From: Chrysogorgia sp. JL179-B06
Lineage: Eukaryota; Cnidaria; Anthozoa; Scleralcyonacea; Chrysogorgiidae
Length of the DNA stretch: 64,000 nucleotides
Direction: 5' to 3'
Assembly: GCA_035772405.1 (NCBI GenBank)
Contig: JAYKKM010000018.1
Location: 765,001 to 829,000 of the forward strand
Both the position numbers and the translations under genes were made by a program. A model generated the notes under the pieces. It was given only the letters and a program-made list of their open reading frames with translations. It had not been told where the DNA came from and searched no databases. Of this stretch, positions 29,747-40,500 are shown piece by piece. Numbering within the stretch: the first letter of the stretch is position 1; each line of letters starts with the position of its first letter.

Positions 29747-31088
29747 CAATCTCGTTCCCAGAGCCTCCGCCGCGCCACGCAAACGGAGGCTCTGGGATAA
29801 TCCACACCGGAAGTGTTTTGATTGGTTAACTAAAGATTGCTTTTAATTAGATTAACTCTTAATATTTACGCGAGTGTTTCGTTCAAAAGTACTTCGTTCT
29901 TTAATGGCAGAGTTTACACCAAAAAAGTTATCTTCGGACAAACTTTTAGTCGTGTTTCCAGAAAAGCTCAAAAAAACTAGTCCACGTTTAAATGGATTGA
30001 TATTCTACGCGAAATGCAAGAGAGGCGCCTGGTCTAAACGTTAAAGAAGACTCTCAAGTCGCATAATCCAGAGAGTTATCCATCCATGGTGCAAAAAATT
30101 GCCTCAGTTATTCTTGGCTCAGGAAATGCGACCAAAAAGTATCTTGATTTCTCCAACTAAATCATCGGACGTAGTGTTTATATTGCAGAACAGAAACGAG
30201 AATACAAGCCATCGAGAATCAAAACAAAGATTGATCAAAGATTTTCCCACGCCTCACCACAGCGAGCCGTAACGTCTATTAGTGAAGCGAGTTTAACGGT
30301 AAATCGGGTTTATTTGGTATTTTTTGCACAATAATTGTATTAAATTGCTATTAAAATGTTCTTACTTGTTAATTTTGTCGACAATCAGGACAAATTACAG
30401 GCAACCAGAGGGCAACCACAGTCAACGGCCTTCCGTATTGATGTAAACACTGATTCGATGCCTTTCTCGTCTGGTTGCCTGTAATTTGTCCTGATTGTCG
30501 ACAAAATGAACAAGTAAGAACATTTTAATAGCGATTTAATACAATTATTGTGTGAAAAATACCGAATAAACCCGATTTACTGTTAAACTCGCTTCACTAA
30601 TCGACGTTACGGCTCCCTGTGGCCTCACGAACGTCTTGGTCGTTTATAAAAATATGTTACCGTCAATTTTTGTGCTGTCAAGTCTTTTATTGTTTGAAGT
30701 TTCAACAATCAGCCAACACCTCGATAAACATTTCTTTGTGTATTTATTAATACCTTTTTGATTTCATTGCCGCGAGTTACATAAATTCTAAAATCATATT
30801 CTTTTCTGTCCCAAATCCCAATTGGTTGCTAATTTAAACACCAGACAACAACTTTTTTTCACCTCTGAAGAGATCCTCGAGAGTTATTAACGTGTTTAGG
30901 GAAGATTCTTGCCGAAGAACTCGATATTTCAATATAGCACAGATAGTTCTCACGTCCCAGAAACTACGCTCGGTCTATTACTGGCGCATGCTCTGTTCAA
31001 TCGACGCCCTGTTTTCCGGCCCTCTGGCGATGGATTATCCCAGAGCCTCCGTTTGCGTGGCGCGGCGGAGGCTCTGGGAACGAGATTG
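29747..31088. mobile_element. 1.34-kb DNA element with hairpin TIRs
   Basis: CAATCTCGTTCCCAGAGCC at 29747 begins a ~58-bp sequence whose exact reverse complement ends at 31088. Each TIR folds on itself (CAGAGCCTCCG...CGGAGGCTCTG). CGCACAC lies at 29740-29746 and 31091-31097. An ORF fragment at 29905-30043 (M-A-E-F-T-P-K-K-L-S-S-D) has no recognisable domain. The interior carries a further palindrome at 30257-30622. Confidence 0.72.
30257..30622. mobile_element. 366-bp palindromic MITE
   Basis: Arms of ~150 bases (30257-30412 and 30470-30622) are reverse complements with few mismatches, outer end CCACAG[CG]GAGCCG, around a short unique centre. No ORF; inserted in the 29747-31088 element. Confidence 0.75.
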
Positions 31089-31346
31089 GCCGCACACGAG
31101 AGCTATCTCCTGAGTCAAAAGTTATTCGTGCCTGTTTGCTCAGCACTTAGCTCGCCGTGTGCGCACGAATTTCACTGAGTTTTTGGTCTCGTGCAGCCTT
31201 GAGTCAAATATCAAACATGTTTGATATTTTTCGATTCATGAGGCGAAAATCTCGCCGTTTGCGCTGGTCGTGAGCTAAGTGCTGAGCTCAAACAAATCAA
31301 ATAGCCAATAGCAGTACATTCTTAGATCACATGTCATTATTCATAG

Positions 31347-31512
31347 ATGGCGGCAACAAGTGAAGTACTCAGCGAATACATTTTGGAGGAAAAGCTCGTT
31401 GATTTATGGCCTAATTTTCCTTGCTTGTTCGACGTTCGGTCGTCTGATTTCAAGAACAGAGACAAACGACAGAAGGCCCACGAAGAATTGGCTAAAGAAT
31501 TAGACCAAACAG
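31347..31512 (+). CDS. MADF-domain first exon, copy 1
   Basis: ATG 31347 to a CAG|GTAATA donor at 31512/31513. Encodes M-A-A-T-S-E-V-L-S-E and then a MADF-type segment, K-L-V-D-L-W-P-N-F-P-C-L-F-D-V, ending with K-A-H-E-E-L-A-K-E-L. MADF domains bind DNA through a trihelix resembling Myb/SANT. The domain's third helix would lie on a following exon, which I cannot find before the palindrome centre. The open frame past the donor has no domain. Probably a transposon gene fragment; host origin is not excluded. Confidence 0.65.
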
Positions 31513-32081
31513 GTAATAAAAACTATCATACATGCATTTACAGCCTTTTTTTAGTAAGAGGGAAAAAATGTTTCGCGTTCCTGCCCGCTTTGTTTTCCTT
31601 GGCCGATTTCGTTTTCCTTTTTTAAATATTATAAATTTAAATATTGAAAACGTAGGGCAGTTTCTTCTGTTACTCTGTTTTATTTGGTCCTTCCAGCCTC
31701 CAGGAGCCAAATCAGCGAAAAGACCACTCGGAGTGGCATTTTAATATGTCTATTATTTGGCAACTTTGTTTCCTATTTTGATGGATAAAACAAACAAAAT
31801 AGCATTGTAAAATACACGAAATTTAATCAAGATCGTACTGGTTACATAAATATTCCTCAAAATGGCGGTAAAAACAGTGGGGTATAATGTATATATTTAC
31901 GGCTGCTTCACTCGCCAATACTTCCAGTTTATAATGAAATAAGTTTGACGTTTGGACAGGAAAACTATTTAAAAAAGGAAAACGAATGCGGCCAAGGAAA
32001 ACAAAGCGGGCAGGAACGCGAAACATTTTTTCCCTCTTACTAAAAAAAGGCTGTAAATGCATGTATGATAGTTTTTATTAC

Positions 32082-32247
32082 CTGTTTGGTCTAATTCTTT
32101 AGCCAATTCTTCGTGGGCCTTCTGTCGTTTGTCTCTGTTCTTGAAATCAGACGACCGAACGTCGAACAAGCAAGGAAAATTAGGCCATAAATCAACGAGC
32201 TTTTCCTCCAAAATGTATTCGCTGAGTACTTCACTTGTTGCCGCCAT
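32082..32247 (-). CDS. MADF-domain first exon, inverted copy
   Basis: The minus-strand mirror of 31347-31512 with the same start, same encoded residues through K-A-H-E-E-L-A-K-E-L and the same CAG|GTAATA donor. Only the frame past the donor differs (one residue near the end). Same interpretation as copy 1. Confidence 0.65.
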
Positions 32248-32588
32248 CTATGAATAATGACATGTGATCTAAGAATGTACTGCTATTGGCTATTTGATTT
32301 GTTTGAGCTCAGCACTTAGCTCACGACCAGCGCAAACGGCGAGATTTTCGCCTCATGAGTCGAAAAATATCAAACATGTTTGATATTTGACTCAAGGCTG
32401 CACGAGACCAAAAACTCAGTGAAATTCGTGCGCACACGGCGAGCTAAGTGCTGAGCAAACAGGCACGAATAACTTTTGACTCAGGAGATAGCTCTCGTGT
32501 GCGGCAGGCTTAAACAAATAAACTAAATGTGACTCTGGAAATAGCTAGGAATCCCGTGTGAGGGACTAAACGCCGGTCGGTATTAGCA

Positions 32589-32633
32589 CCCTCGCCCTCA
32601 GGCCTTCGGCCGGCGCTTCGCGCCGGGCGAGGG
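32589..32633. repeat. GC-rich nested hairpin, copy 1
   Basis: CCCTCGCCC and GGGCGAGGG bracket two inner hairpins with TTC loops. A same-orientation relative is at 37408-37463. Such cruciform units occur at ends or centres of foldback elements. Confidence 0.65.
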
Positions 32634-32789
32634 GAAAATGGTAGCGCTCATTTGCAGGGGAAATGGCCGCAACGAAGTGAGCATTTTGCTTGTGAAAATA
32701 ATTGATTATTTTAAGCACATTGTCTGTAGCGCAGAAGAATTTCGAAATGGGAAATGTAGTTAGGGGATTATAAAGTACGTTGTGTACCA

Positions 32790-33748
32790 AACACAGCGAA
32801 ATCACAGCAGAAATGGACGAGAAAATTGCTATAGATCTATTGAAGGAGCGAAGAATATGGCAATAAATATGTTCCTGAAGGGAGGTTCTTCTCGACGTTT
32901 ACAGGTGAGTAAGCTTAGTGAACAACGGATAGCTCACCATTTTACCTCACAGACATGTGTGTGTTGTTGTTTTATTACGATCTCGCATTTGCTGAATCAT
33001 CAAGTGTTCTATAATGATTTTTTCGTTTGTTGAAATTGACAAACTTTGACCATGATGTCTGTCACTTGTTCGATAAGCATGTCCTCTGAAGACAATGTTT
33101 TTAAATTGTTTTGGCGCGAAAATAAACCGGTTTTATCGGTAACGGCTCTGGCACTTTGTAAAAACACCAAGGAGAAAGCACTTTTGCCTGGGTTTCTGCT
33201 GTTGTTTTGCTTTTCTGTTTCGTTTGTTGTGGTCGGTTCATATCCTCTCAAATAAACCAGTAGGTTCTAGAACTAGTGTAGACTGTAAATATAAATTCAT
33301 AACTCTAAATTCGTTAAAAACGTTGAAAATTTACCGAGTTTTGTTGCTGTGTTGTAGGCGACAAGCTTTTAAAACAGTGACTTGGAAATTAATATTATTT
33401 TAGGCTAGCCTGAGTCACCCGAGTGTAAACTATTTTTCGACTTAAAAATTCGAATCTATTCATAGGATAATATATATAGTAGACTATAGTGCATTGTTTA
33501 AAATATAGGTTTAGTAGTAGTTATAAATCTTGATAGTTATATTAAAATTTTTAGGTAGGTAACTGTATATATACATAGAGTAAATTTGTAAATAGTCAAT
33601 TGTAAAATATATAATTATATAAAAGCATATCAATAACATAAATATAATTGTAAATAAGAAATAGGTTTTAGTATTAATTTATATAGTGGATAATGAACCG
33701 GGTCCTTCAATGGAGTCAGACAAAGAATTGCCAACTTTAAGAGGCGGG
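32790..33748 (+). repeat. Left long TIR with promoter and leader exon
   Basis: Contains an early ATG frame (M-D-E-K-I-A-I-D-L-L-K, short) and a strong CAG|GTGAGT splice donor at 32904/32905, so transcripts probably carry a spliced 5' leader. A candidate acceptor (TGTGTTGTAG) lies near 33356. The same signals are mirrored in the right TIR, so both genes would be transcribed and spliced alike. Confidence 0.65.
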
Positions 33749-34352
33749 TGGACAAAGAGCTTAAAAGATATTCCAGAATTTTCATACAAAAAATTAGAAG
33801 AGCATTTAGTCCTTCAATCTGAAAAAACACCTGATTGCAAGCCTGCTGAAGCATTTAAACACAAGAAAAGTGGTATCGACTTTTTAAGGCTGGGTATACA
33901 ACACATATTCAAGTCAAACCAAATGTGAAGAAAGGGAGTGAAGCAGTTCATTTCCTTGCACGTTGCCAAGTAAGTGCTCAAATGCGAAAAAAGCAATACC
34001 TGGTTTATGTTCACCTGGACCAAACCTCTGGAGATCTTGTTTTTGCAAAATGCTACTGTCCTGCTGGTGCTGGAGGTCGTTGCAAACATGTAGCAGCCCT
34101 TTTGTTTCAGTTGTTAGACTACATTGAGCTTGGACTGACTGAGATACTTGATGACAAGACATGCACTCAGGAACTTCAGCAGTGGCATGTCCCAAAAAGA
34201 TCACACACACAGGATGCAGTACTGTTTGAAGATCTCATTTTTCCACAAGACACTTACGAAAAGGACAAAAAAGGGTACAAACGTCATGTGCTAGAAGGTA
34301 AAAGGGATGCTTATTGTTCAACATCTGAAAAGGTTTACAAAAGTGACCTGCA
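33686..34352 (+). pseudogene. SWIM zinc-finger protein, truncated
   Basis: The first residues D-N-E-P and M-E-S-D-K-E-L-P-T-L are encoded in the left TIR. The start codon has become GTG at 33686, where the right arm has ATG. One frame runs to about 33928 and the next begins near 33918, so a frameshift lies between. The SWIM motif is C-Y-C-P-A-G-A-G-G-R-C-K-H-V-A-A, a CxCx(n)CxH zinc-binding site. In the parent family an exonuclease domain (YqaJ) follows, but here the frame meets the transposase sequence near 34350 and ends at 34392. Nonfunctional. Confidence 0.72.
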
Positions 34353-35271
34353 ACGTGGCCTAAAACTTTTTGGCATTGTTTCCCTTACATAATTTTGCGA
34401 GGGCCAGATGGGGATGGATCGTAATCTCCTGTACAAAAAGTCAAGCCATGTAACCCAAATTATTGACACCTGGGATGCAGACAAGTTGAATCGTTTGCTA
34501 AATCTCTTTCCAGCAAACCCAATCGAAGTCTTGAAAGGCACAAGAATAGCTCTTCCTCCGAGGATAACAACCGCTTTGGTCCACACTTCTGCCGTGTTAC
34601 TGTTTGTGTTGTACTGTTGCAAGATCCAATGTACTGTAACCTTTCACAAGCAGGACAAAGATAATCATAAAATGCCTTAAATGTGCTGTAATCACAGAAC
34701 CCAGTGTATAACTCAAAATCACTATCTCTGCTTTTAAACCGTTCTACAGAGAAAGTTTTTTGCTGAACCATTTTCTTAAGACTGCAAATCTCTTCTTCTT
34801 GCTCTTGGTTTTTCTGTTGAAGAGTCTTAACTAAATGCTCAAGTTCTGAGATCCTGTGTTGCATGTCTTCCAATGGTGCACTTTCATCTGACTGTCCTGT
34901 TTTATAATGGCTCTATCCCTACATTTTGTTGTTGGTCTTGGCAATATTAATTTAGGTACAATGGTTGGAATGTTATGAAGACAAGTCTTCTTCCCACCCT
35001 CAAAATGTCTGGAACAAACTTTGTGATACTTATTTGGTACGAAGTTAGCTCTACCAACCCAATGCAACCACATCTTTCTTAGCTTTTTATCAGTTGGAAA
35101 TTGGTAAAATGAAAGCTCTGGATTTCGTTTTGTGTTGCTATCACATGTAGGAATACAGCAAGAGGTTCCACCTCCTTTTCTCTTCCTTTCTGAACACGTA
35201 GTTAATCCCCCGCCTCTTAAAGTTGGCAATTCTTTGTCTGACTCCATTGAAGGATCCGGTTCATTATCCAT
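34353..35271 (-). pseudogene. THAP-DDE4 transposase, truncated, frameshifted
   Basis: Starts at ATG 35271 in the right TIR. A THAP zinc finger follows: C-C-I-P-T-C, W-L-H-W-V, V-C-S-R-H-F, ending I-P-T-I-V-P. Then comes a frameshift near 34905 and a coiled coil (M-Q-H-R-I-S-E-L-E-H-L-V). Next is the helix-turn-helix before the nuclease (L-S-S-E-E-E-L-F-L-C-L-S-R-L-R-L-G-L-L), then a one-base shift near 34490 into S-A-S-Q-V-S-I-I-W-V-T-W-L. The DDE nuclease is missing. THAP binds transposon ends; the intact protein would cut and join DNA. Confidence 0.75.
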
Positions 35272-36172
35272 TATATAAATTAATACTAAAACCTATTTCT
35301 TATTTACAATTATATTTATGTTATTGATATGCTTTTATATAATTATATATTTTACAATTGGCTATTTACAAATTTACTCTATGTATATATACAGTTACCT
35401 ACCTAAAAATTTTAATATAACTATCAAGATTTATAACTACTACTAAACCTATATTTTAAACAATGCACTATAGTCTACTATATATATTTTAATATCCTAT
35501 GAATAGATTCGAATTTTTAAGTCGAAAAATAGTTTACACTCGGGTGACTCAGGCTAGCCTAAAATAATATTAATTTCCAAGTCACTGTTTTAAAAGCTTG
35601 TCGCCTACAACACAGCAACAAAACTCGGTAAATTTTCAACGTTTTTAACGAATTTAGAGTTATGAATTTATATTTACAGTCTACACTAGTTCTAGAACCT
35701 ACTGGTTTATTTGAGAGGATATGAACCGACCACAACAAACGAAACAGAAAAGCAAAACAACAGCAGAAACCCGGACAAAAGTGCTTTCTCCTTGGTGTTT
35801 TTACAAAGTGCCAGAGCCGTTACCGATAAAACCGGTTTATTTTCGCGCCAAAACAATTTAAAAACATTGTCTTCAGAGGACATGCTTATCGAACAAGTGA
35901 CAGACATCATGGTCAAAGTTTGTCAATTTCAACAAACGAAAAAATCATTATAGAACACTTGATGATTCAGCAAATGCGAGATCGTAATAAAACAACAACA
36001 CACACATGTCTGTGAGGTAAAATGGTGAGCTATCCGTTGTTCACTAAGCTTACTCACCTGTAAACGTCGAGAAGAACCTCCCTTCAGGAACATATTTATT
36101 GCCATATTCTTCGCTCCTTCAATAGATCTATAGCAATTTTCTCGTCCATTTCTGCTGTGATTTCGCTGTGTT

Positions 36173-37700
36173 ACATAAGTATTGAGCTTTTGTTTTTAAT
36201 AACGACTGTCCCCTCTCGTTCTCTTCTGCTCTGCCAATCGTTATTTAAATTACTCATTTCACGTACATTTCACGTTTTTTCGAGTAAAACAACACAAAAT
36301 TATGTTCTCGCTCACGACCTTAGATAAATATCCTTTTAGATCCATAAATATCCTTGTTTACCTACTTTCTTCCCCGTGAGCACGTCATCGTAACCAAGAC
36401 AACCGATGTCCGGTTGATGGTTACCACTGACCTCTATATATAACTGGACTGCGTGCTCTCGTTGAAATGACTCACGGCAGGTGACCGAAAAATGATGGCG
36501 TAAGCAGAGGTTATTTTTTTCATGGTAGTGACTACTGGTCATTGGATTGTTGGCGCAAGTTTGTCCAACGACCAATCAAATTTGTTTTAACGATAACTAT
36601 GGCGTCAGCTTTTTCCCGTGTCGTGATACAAACGGCATTTTCTCTCTTCAAAAACGAGACTGCACAAAAAACCTTGAAAGTGGACATGTTCTTTATGACC
36701 AGATAACTTTCCACTAAACTCTAAAGGCCGTCAACACTAGTTGTCAACACTCGGAGGACGTATGAAACTATTTTCGGTTGTACTGTGTATGACATTTAAT
36801 CTCTTTTTAAACTTTTATCCTCAGGTGAGATATAAAGTGCGAAGGTTGTTTATCTATAGAAACTTTTTACAGAAAAAAGAATGCTGAATAGATATTGGAT
36901 ACGTGTTTACTGTTTTTTAAAAAGTAATCCGGCCGAAGAGCGGTCAAGAGTGGCTGTCAGGCTGAAGCATGATAAACATAACCCAGTAAACATTAAAACA
37001 CAAATTATATCACGAATTGCACATTTCAAACTCGTTTATTTTGTATTGATAATGTCAAATGTCATCTGGTCAAAAAACGTTGCTTTAAAAACCACCTTAA
37101 AAGCATAAAACGAGAAAAATACTGTATATTTGTATTTAATTCTTCAAAGTAAAAACATTTGCCGCCTAATAATTCGCCAACAGACTGTTGTAAATACAGG
37201 TCAGTGGTCACTACTTTGAAAAAAATAACCTCTGCTGACGCCATCATTTTTCGGTCACTTTTTGGCGAGAGCACGCAGTCCAGTTATATATAGAGGTCAG
37301 TGATGGATACCGATATACACGGCACAAACTTTTTACAGAACTAACTTCCCATATACGACCGGACATTGTACACGACCGGACATTCTACCACCCCGTCAAG
37401 ATTATCACCCTCGCCCCCAGCGCCTTCGGCGCTGGACGGCGCTTCGCGCCGTCCGGGCGAGGGGATTATATTATTATAACCAAAATTAAGACCATTCAGC
37501 GCCGCCGAAATTTTCCCTTTCGTAAACGGTCGTTCCATCTGAAGCGCATGCACTAGATCAGGGCGCTTATATATAGGGCGGTGAAACGGCAATGGGCGAG
37601 CTGATCGATGTGTGATGCGGGGACTGGTTATGAGTTTGAACCACTGACCTATACATTTATAGGTCAGTGGTTTGAACCTCTAGGGAAAAACAAAACAAAA
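36173..37700. repeat. Inverted repeat pair around short spacer
   Basis: About 36418-36545 (CTCTATATATAACTGGACTG, GTGACCGAAAAATGATGGCG) is the reverse complement of about 37195-37305. This makes a ~0.9-kb element with ~120-bp inverted ends and no ORF of note. A GC hairpin relative of 32589-32633 lies at 37408-37463. A small ATG frame at 37700 (M-A-S-N-A-I-V) stops after 14 codons. Confidence 0.55.
37408..37463. repeat. GC-rich nested hairpin, copy 2
   Basis: CCCTCGCCC...GGGCGAGGG brackets CAGCGCC-TTC-GGCGCTG and a second, 10-bp-stem hairpin. The inner stems differ from copy 1 but are compensated, so the structure is conserved rather than the sequence. Confidence 0.68.
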
Positions 37701-37779
37701 ATGGCGAGTAATGCAATTGTAGAAGACATATATAGAAGACACTGAATTATGTTTGAGGCCGATTTGGAGCAAGTCTATG

Positions 37780-39700
37780 AAATAGTGTGGAAGTTGTCTC
37801 ACTTTCGAGCGAAGGCCCTTCGTCAGAGAGTGAAACGTAAACTGTGAAATAATAACTGAGTGCTTATTTCCAATTCACTTTACGTTTCTTCTGACCGAGG
37901 TCCTTCGCTCGGAACGTTAGACAACTTACATGCTATTTCGGCCGTACACCAACCTTTTTACTGAGATATTTGGTTTGTATTTCTACACTGCCTACGCAGC
38001 ACAACACGTTTTATGGCTTTTATCACTTATTTAAAAGCATCTATGACTAGTAAGTGACTTTACGAATGTTCATTTTGTCAGTATGCTGCGAGGTTTCAAA
38101 ATATATATTTGTGGACGTTGTTGCGATTGATATTTCGAAATCCCGAATAACGTCGTTTGCCTTTTGGAAAGTATCTACATATCCGTTTTGACTATCGATG
38201 ACAAAATCAAATTTACTGGTCTAGGATTGAGAGTTTGTCATGTATTCTTCTGCATGAACGCTCTTCTCCACGTGCGCGTATAAAGATACTAAATATTTAC
38301 ATATTTTGAAATAATGAGCGGTAGATTTACGAGCGTTATTTACGAGCGACAAGTATTAGACTATTCGATTTTGTGATCGATATTCACAACGGATATGTAG
38401 AAATTATAGATACTTTCCAAAAGCCAAACGACGTTATTCGGGATGTCGAAATTATCAACCGCAACAAAAACGTTCAAGCAGAAAAGCTTTTTGTTGATAT
38501 TCCTTCACAAGTTGCGGGACAAAATCTTATGGTTCGACACACAAGGATAATCTGGAGTTGTCCTCGATTATGATGGCGTTCTTTTGAAGCGCTTGAGAAT
38601 CTACCGTATTAACTGGATATATTTTCTTACGCTTTCCGAGTTCCGACCGTTTGGCGAAATAGTTCGTAATATTTACGACGAACATGTTACCGCTGGGTTA
38701 GTGGTGTTGGCGGGCTCAACATGGTTCTGGCGCGTTATCATTCCAGCTCTCATAGAGAGTGAAATTCCTCGTGGTCCCAAGGTTCCCGCACACTTTATTT
38801 CGCGACTCCTCGTGTTCTTTCATAATATATTTCTATCTAAAAAGCGAACAAGCATCTATATGGCGAGTTCTTTGATTAAGAACAAATTTAAACAAACCCG
38901 AAACAACCAAGAGGCAGATTTGGAGCAAGTCTATGAAATAGTGTGTAATTTTGTCTAACGTTTCGAGCGGCCCTTCGTCAGAGACTGAAACGTAAAGTAA
39001 AATAATAACTGTATGATTATTTCACTTTATGTTTCACTCTCTGACGAAAGGCCTTCGCTCGAAACGTTAGACAACTTACACGCTATTTCGGCAGTACACT
39101 GCAACCTTTTATACATTTTGATTTGTATTTCTACACTGCCTACGCAGCACAACACGTTTTATCACCTATTGAAAATCATCAAGTTATGACTAGTAAGTGA
39201 ATTTACGCGAATTAACTATATTCTATGGCAAATGCAGAAATGCTTAACTACAGTCTACATTTATGGTTATATTATGGTGGTCCATACAGTATATACAATG
39301 CGCATATAATAGTTTCGGTCGATAAATATATTTTGTCAGTCAAATATATTTTGACCTCGCAGCATACGTAATGTTGTTGCGATTTATATTTCGAAACCCC
39401 GAATAACGTCGTTTGCCTTTTGGAAAGTATCTACATATACGTTGTGACCGTCGATCACTACAAAATCGAATTTACTGTTCCAGGATTGACAGTTTGCCAT
39501 GTATAATTTCTTCTGCATGAACGCTCTTCTCCTGTATACTAAATACTGTAGTATTTACATATTTTGAATTTCACGACCAACATGCCACCGCACCAAACAA
39601 AGTATCACGGGAACCTTGGGACCACGAGGAATTTCACTCCGCTTACCCAACATTCTATGAGAGCTGGGATGGTAACGACCGTTTACGAAAGGGAAAATTG
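37780..39700. repeat. Foldback cluster with three copies of one unit
   Basis: A ~150-bp unit (GTTATTCGGG, CTTTCCAAAAG, ATGTAGA) occurs at 38150-38270 (minus sense), 38340-38460 (plus) and 39385-39520 (minus). A CTCTGACGAA...CTCGAAACGTTAGACAAC stretch occurs at 37800-37930 and 38945-39075 in both orientations. 38584-38958 gives a 124-codon frame without recognisable domain, part of which is mirrored at 39610-39690. Likely remnants of a foldback or Penelope-type repeat. Confidence 0.5.
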
Positions 39701-40446
39701 CAGCGCTGCCCTCAAATAAGCGCCGCACTTATTCACGACAATGCGGCGCTTAATCGAAGTACTGTCAGACAGAACCAGTGATAGTCAAGTTTAACCAATT
39801 TTAGCGGTGGGCAAAAGGGTCCATGCACGCTCGTTATATTATTCATATACCAACCACAATATTAACCCATTTACCATTTACCAAAAAATTATATTTTTAA
39901 AGAGCGCCGCCCTCAAATAAGCGCCGCTTCCGAAACACTAAAGATTTAAAGAGCGCCGTGGCGCTTAAACGATTACTCGATCGTTTATACGGTATTTTTA
40001 AGGCCTATTATTTTATACTCTAAAGTCAGTACTATCAAAATTGTTCAATGCATCATTCACTTTCGAGTGATTTATACGCCAATAAACTCGCAAGTAGTAA
40101 AATTAGGTAGTAAAATTCAAAATTAAAATCAGCAGTTATTTCTCAAATGAAGCATTATCGTAATAGATAGTATTAGGGTTAGGGTAAGGTTTTGGGAGTA
40201 GGACTCTCATGTTTTGAATTCGGGATACTGATATGAAACGTCAGCCAAAAAGTACATACTGTAAACCTCCGAATATAAGCCCTGGCCCCTGGGTTTATAT
40301 TCGTTCGTAAGCACTTTTTGGTGTGTGTGTGTGGGGGGGGGGGGGCTTATATACGGACAAGATTTTGTGTTAGTAATAACATTTATTGACTTTATTTCAA
40401 TATAACACAAGGTTAACATATAAACAAGCATAAGATACTATTAAGT

Positions 40447-40500
40447 TAGATATCGTCATAGTCCTCATCAGTGGCAGTGCCGCTGGTATCGCTCTCCCTG
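40447..40500 (-). pseudogene. pogo/Tigger transposase C-terminal tail, copy A
   Basis: On the minus strand the sequence reads S-D-T-S-G-T-A-T-D-E-D-Y-D-D-I and stop. Acidic C-termini ending in this way are typical of pogo/Tigger transposases. The tail extends further N-terminally in copies B (52800-52925) and C (56070-56175) with E-E-D-N-D-V-D-Y-D-A-I-V. Only the last exon-sized part is left. Nearby G-runs and CTTATATTCGG repeats probably derive from the element end. Confidence 0.55.

Larger units (their letters stand above)
31089..32505. repeat. Palindrome with MADF exon in both arms
   Basis: Arms 31089-31624 and 31968-32505 are almost exact reverse complements around a ~343-bp spacer. Each arm carries the same promoter-proximal sequence and the same first exon of a MADF-domain gene, pointing inward. 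The near-identity means recent formation, gene conversion, or an assembly artefact. MADF/Myb-like proteins are encoded by PIF/Harbinger-type transposons and by host factors. Confidence 0.8.
32790..36172. mobile_element. ISL2EU-like transposon, deleted, long TIRs
   Basis: Reverse-complement arms 32790-33748 and about 35212-36172 (~950 bp each) flank a 1.46-kb centre. From the left arm a gene runs rightward into a SWIM-domain protein, and from the right arm a gene runs leftward into a THAP-coiled coil-DDE_Tnp_4-type transposase. Both share the same leader and the same first ~20 residues, encoded in the arms. In my recollection ISL2EU elements encode a THAP transposase and a SWIM/YqaJ protein. 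Here the YqaJ half and the transposase catalytic half are gone, lost at a junction near 34350. No clear TSD seen. Confidence 0.75.

Noticed and set aside
40170..40195. TTAGGGTTAGGG as telomere remnant
   Set aside because: Only two units in an AT-rich repeat, with a single unit in copies B and C; too short to mean a telomere.
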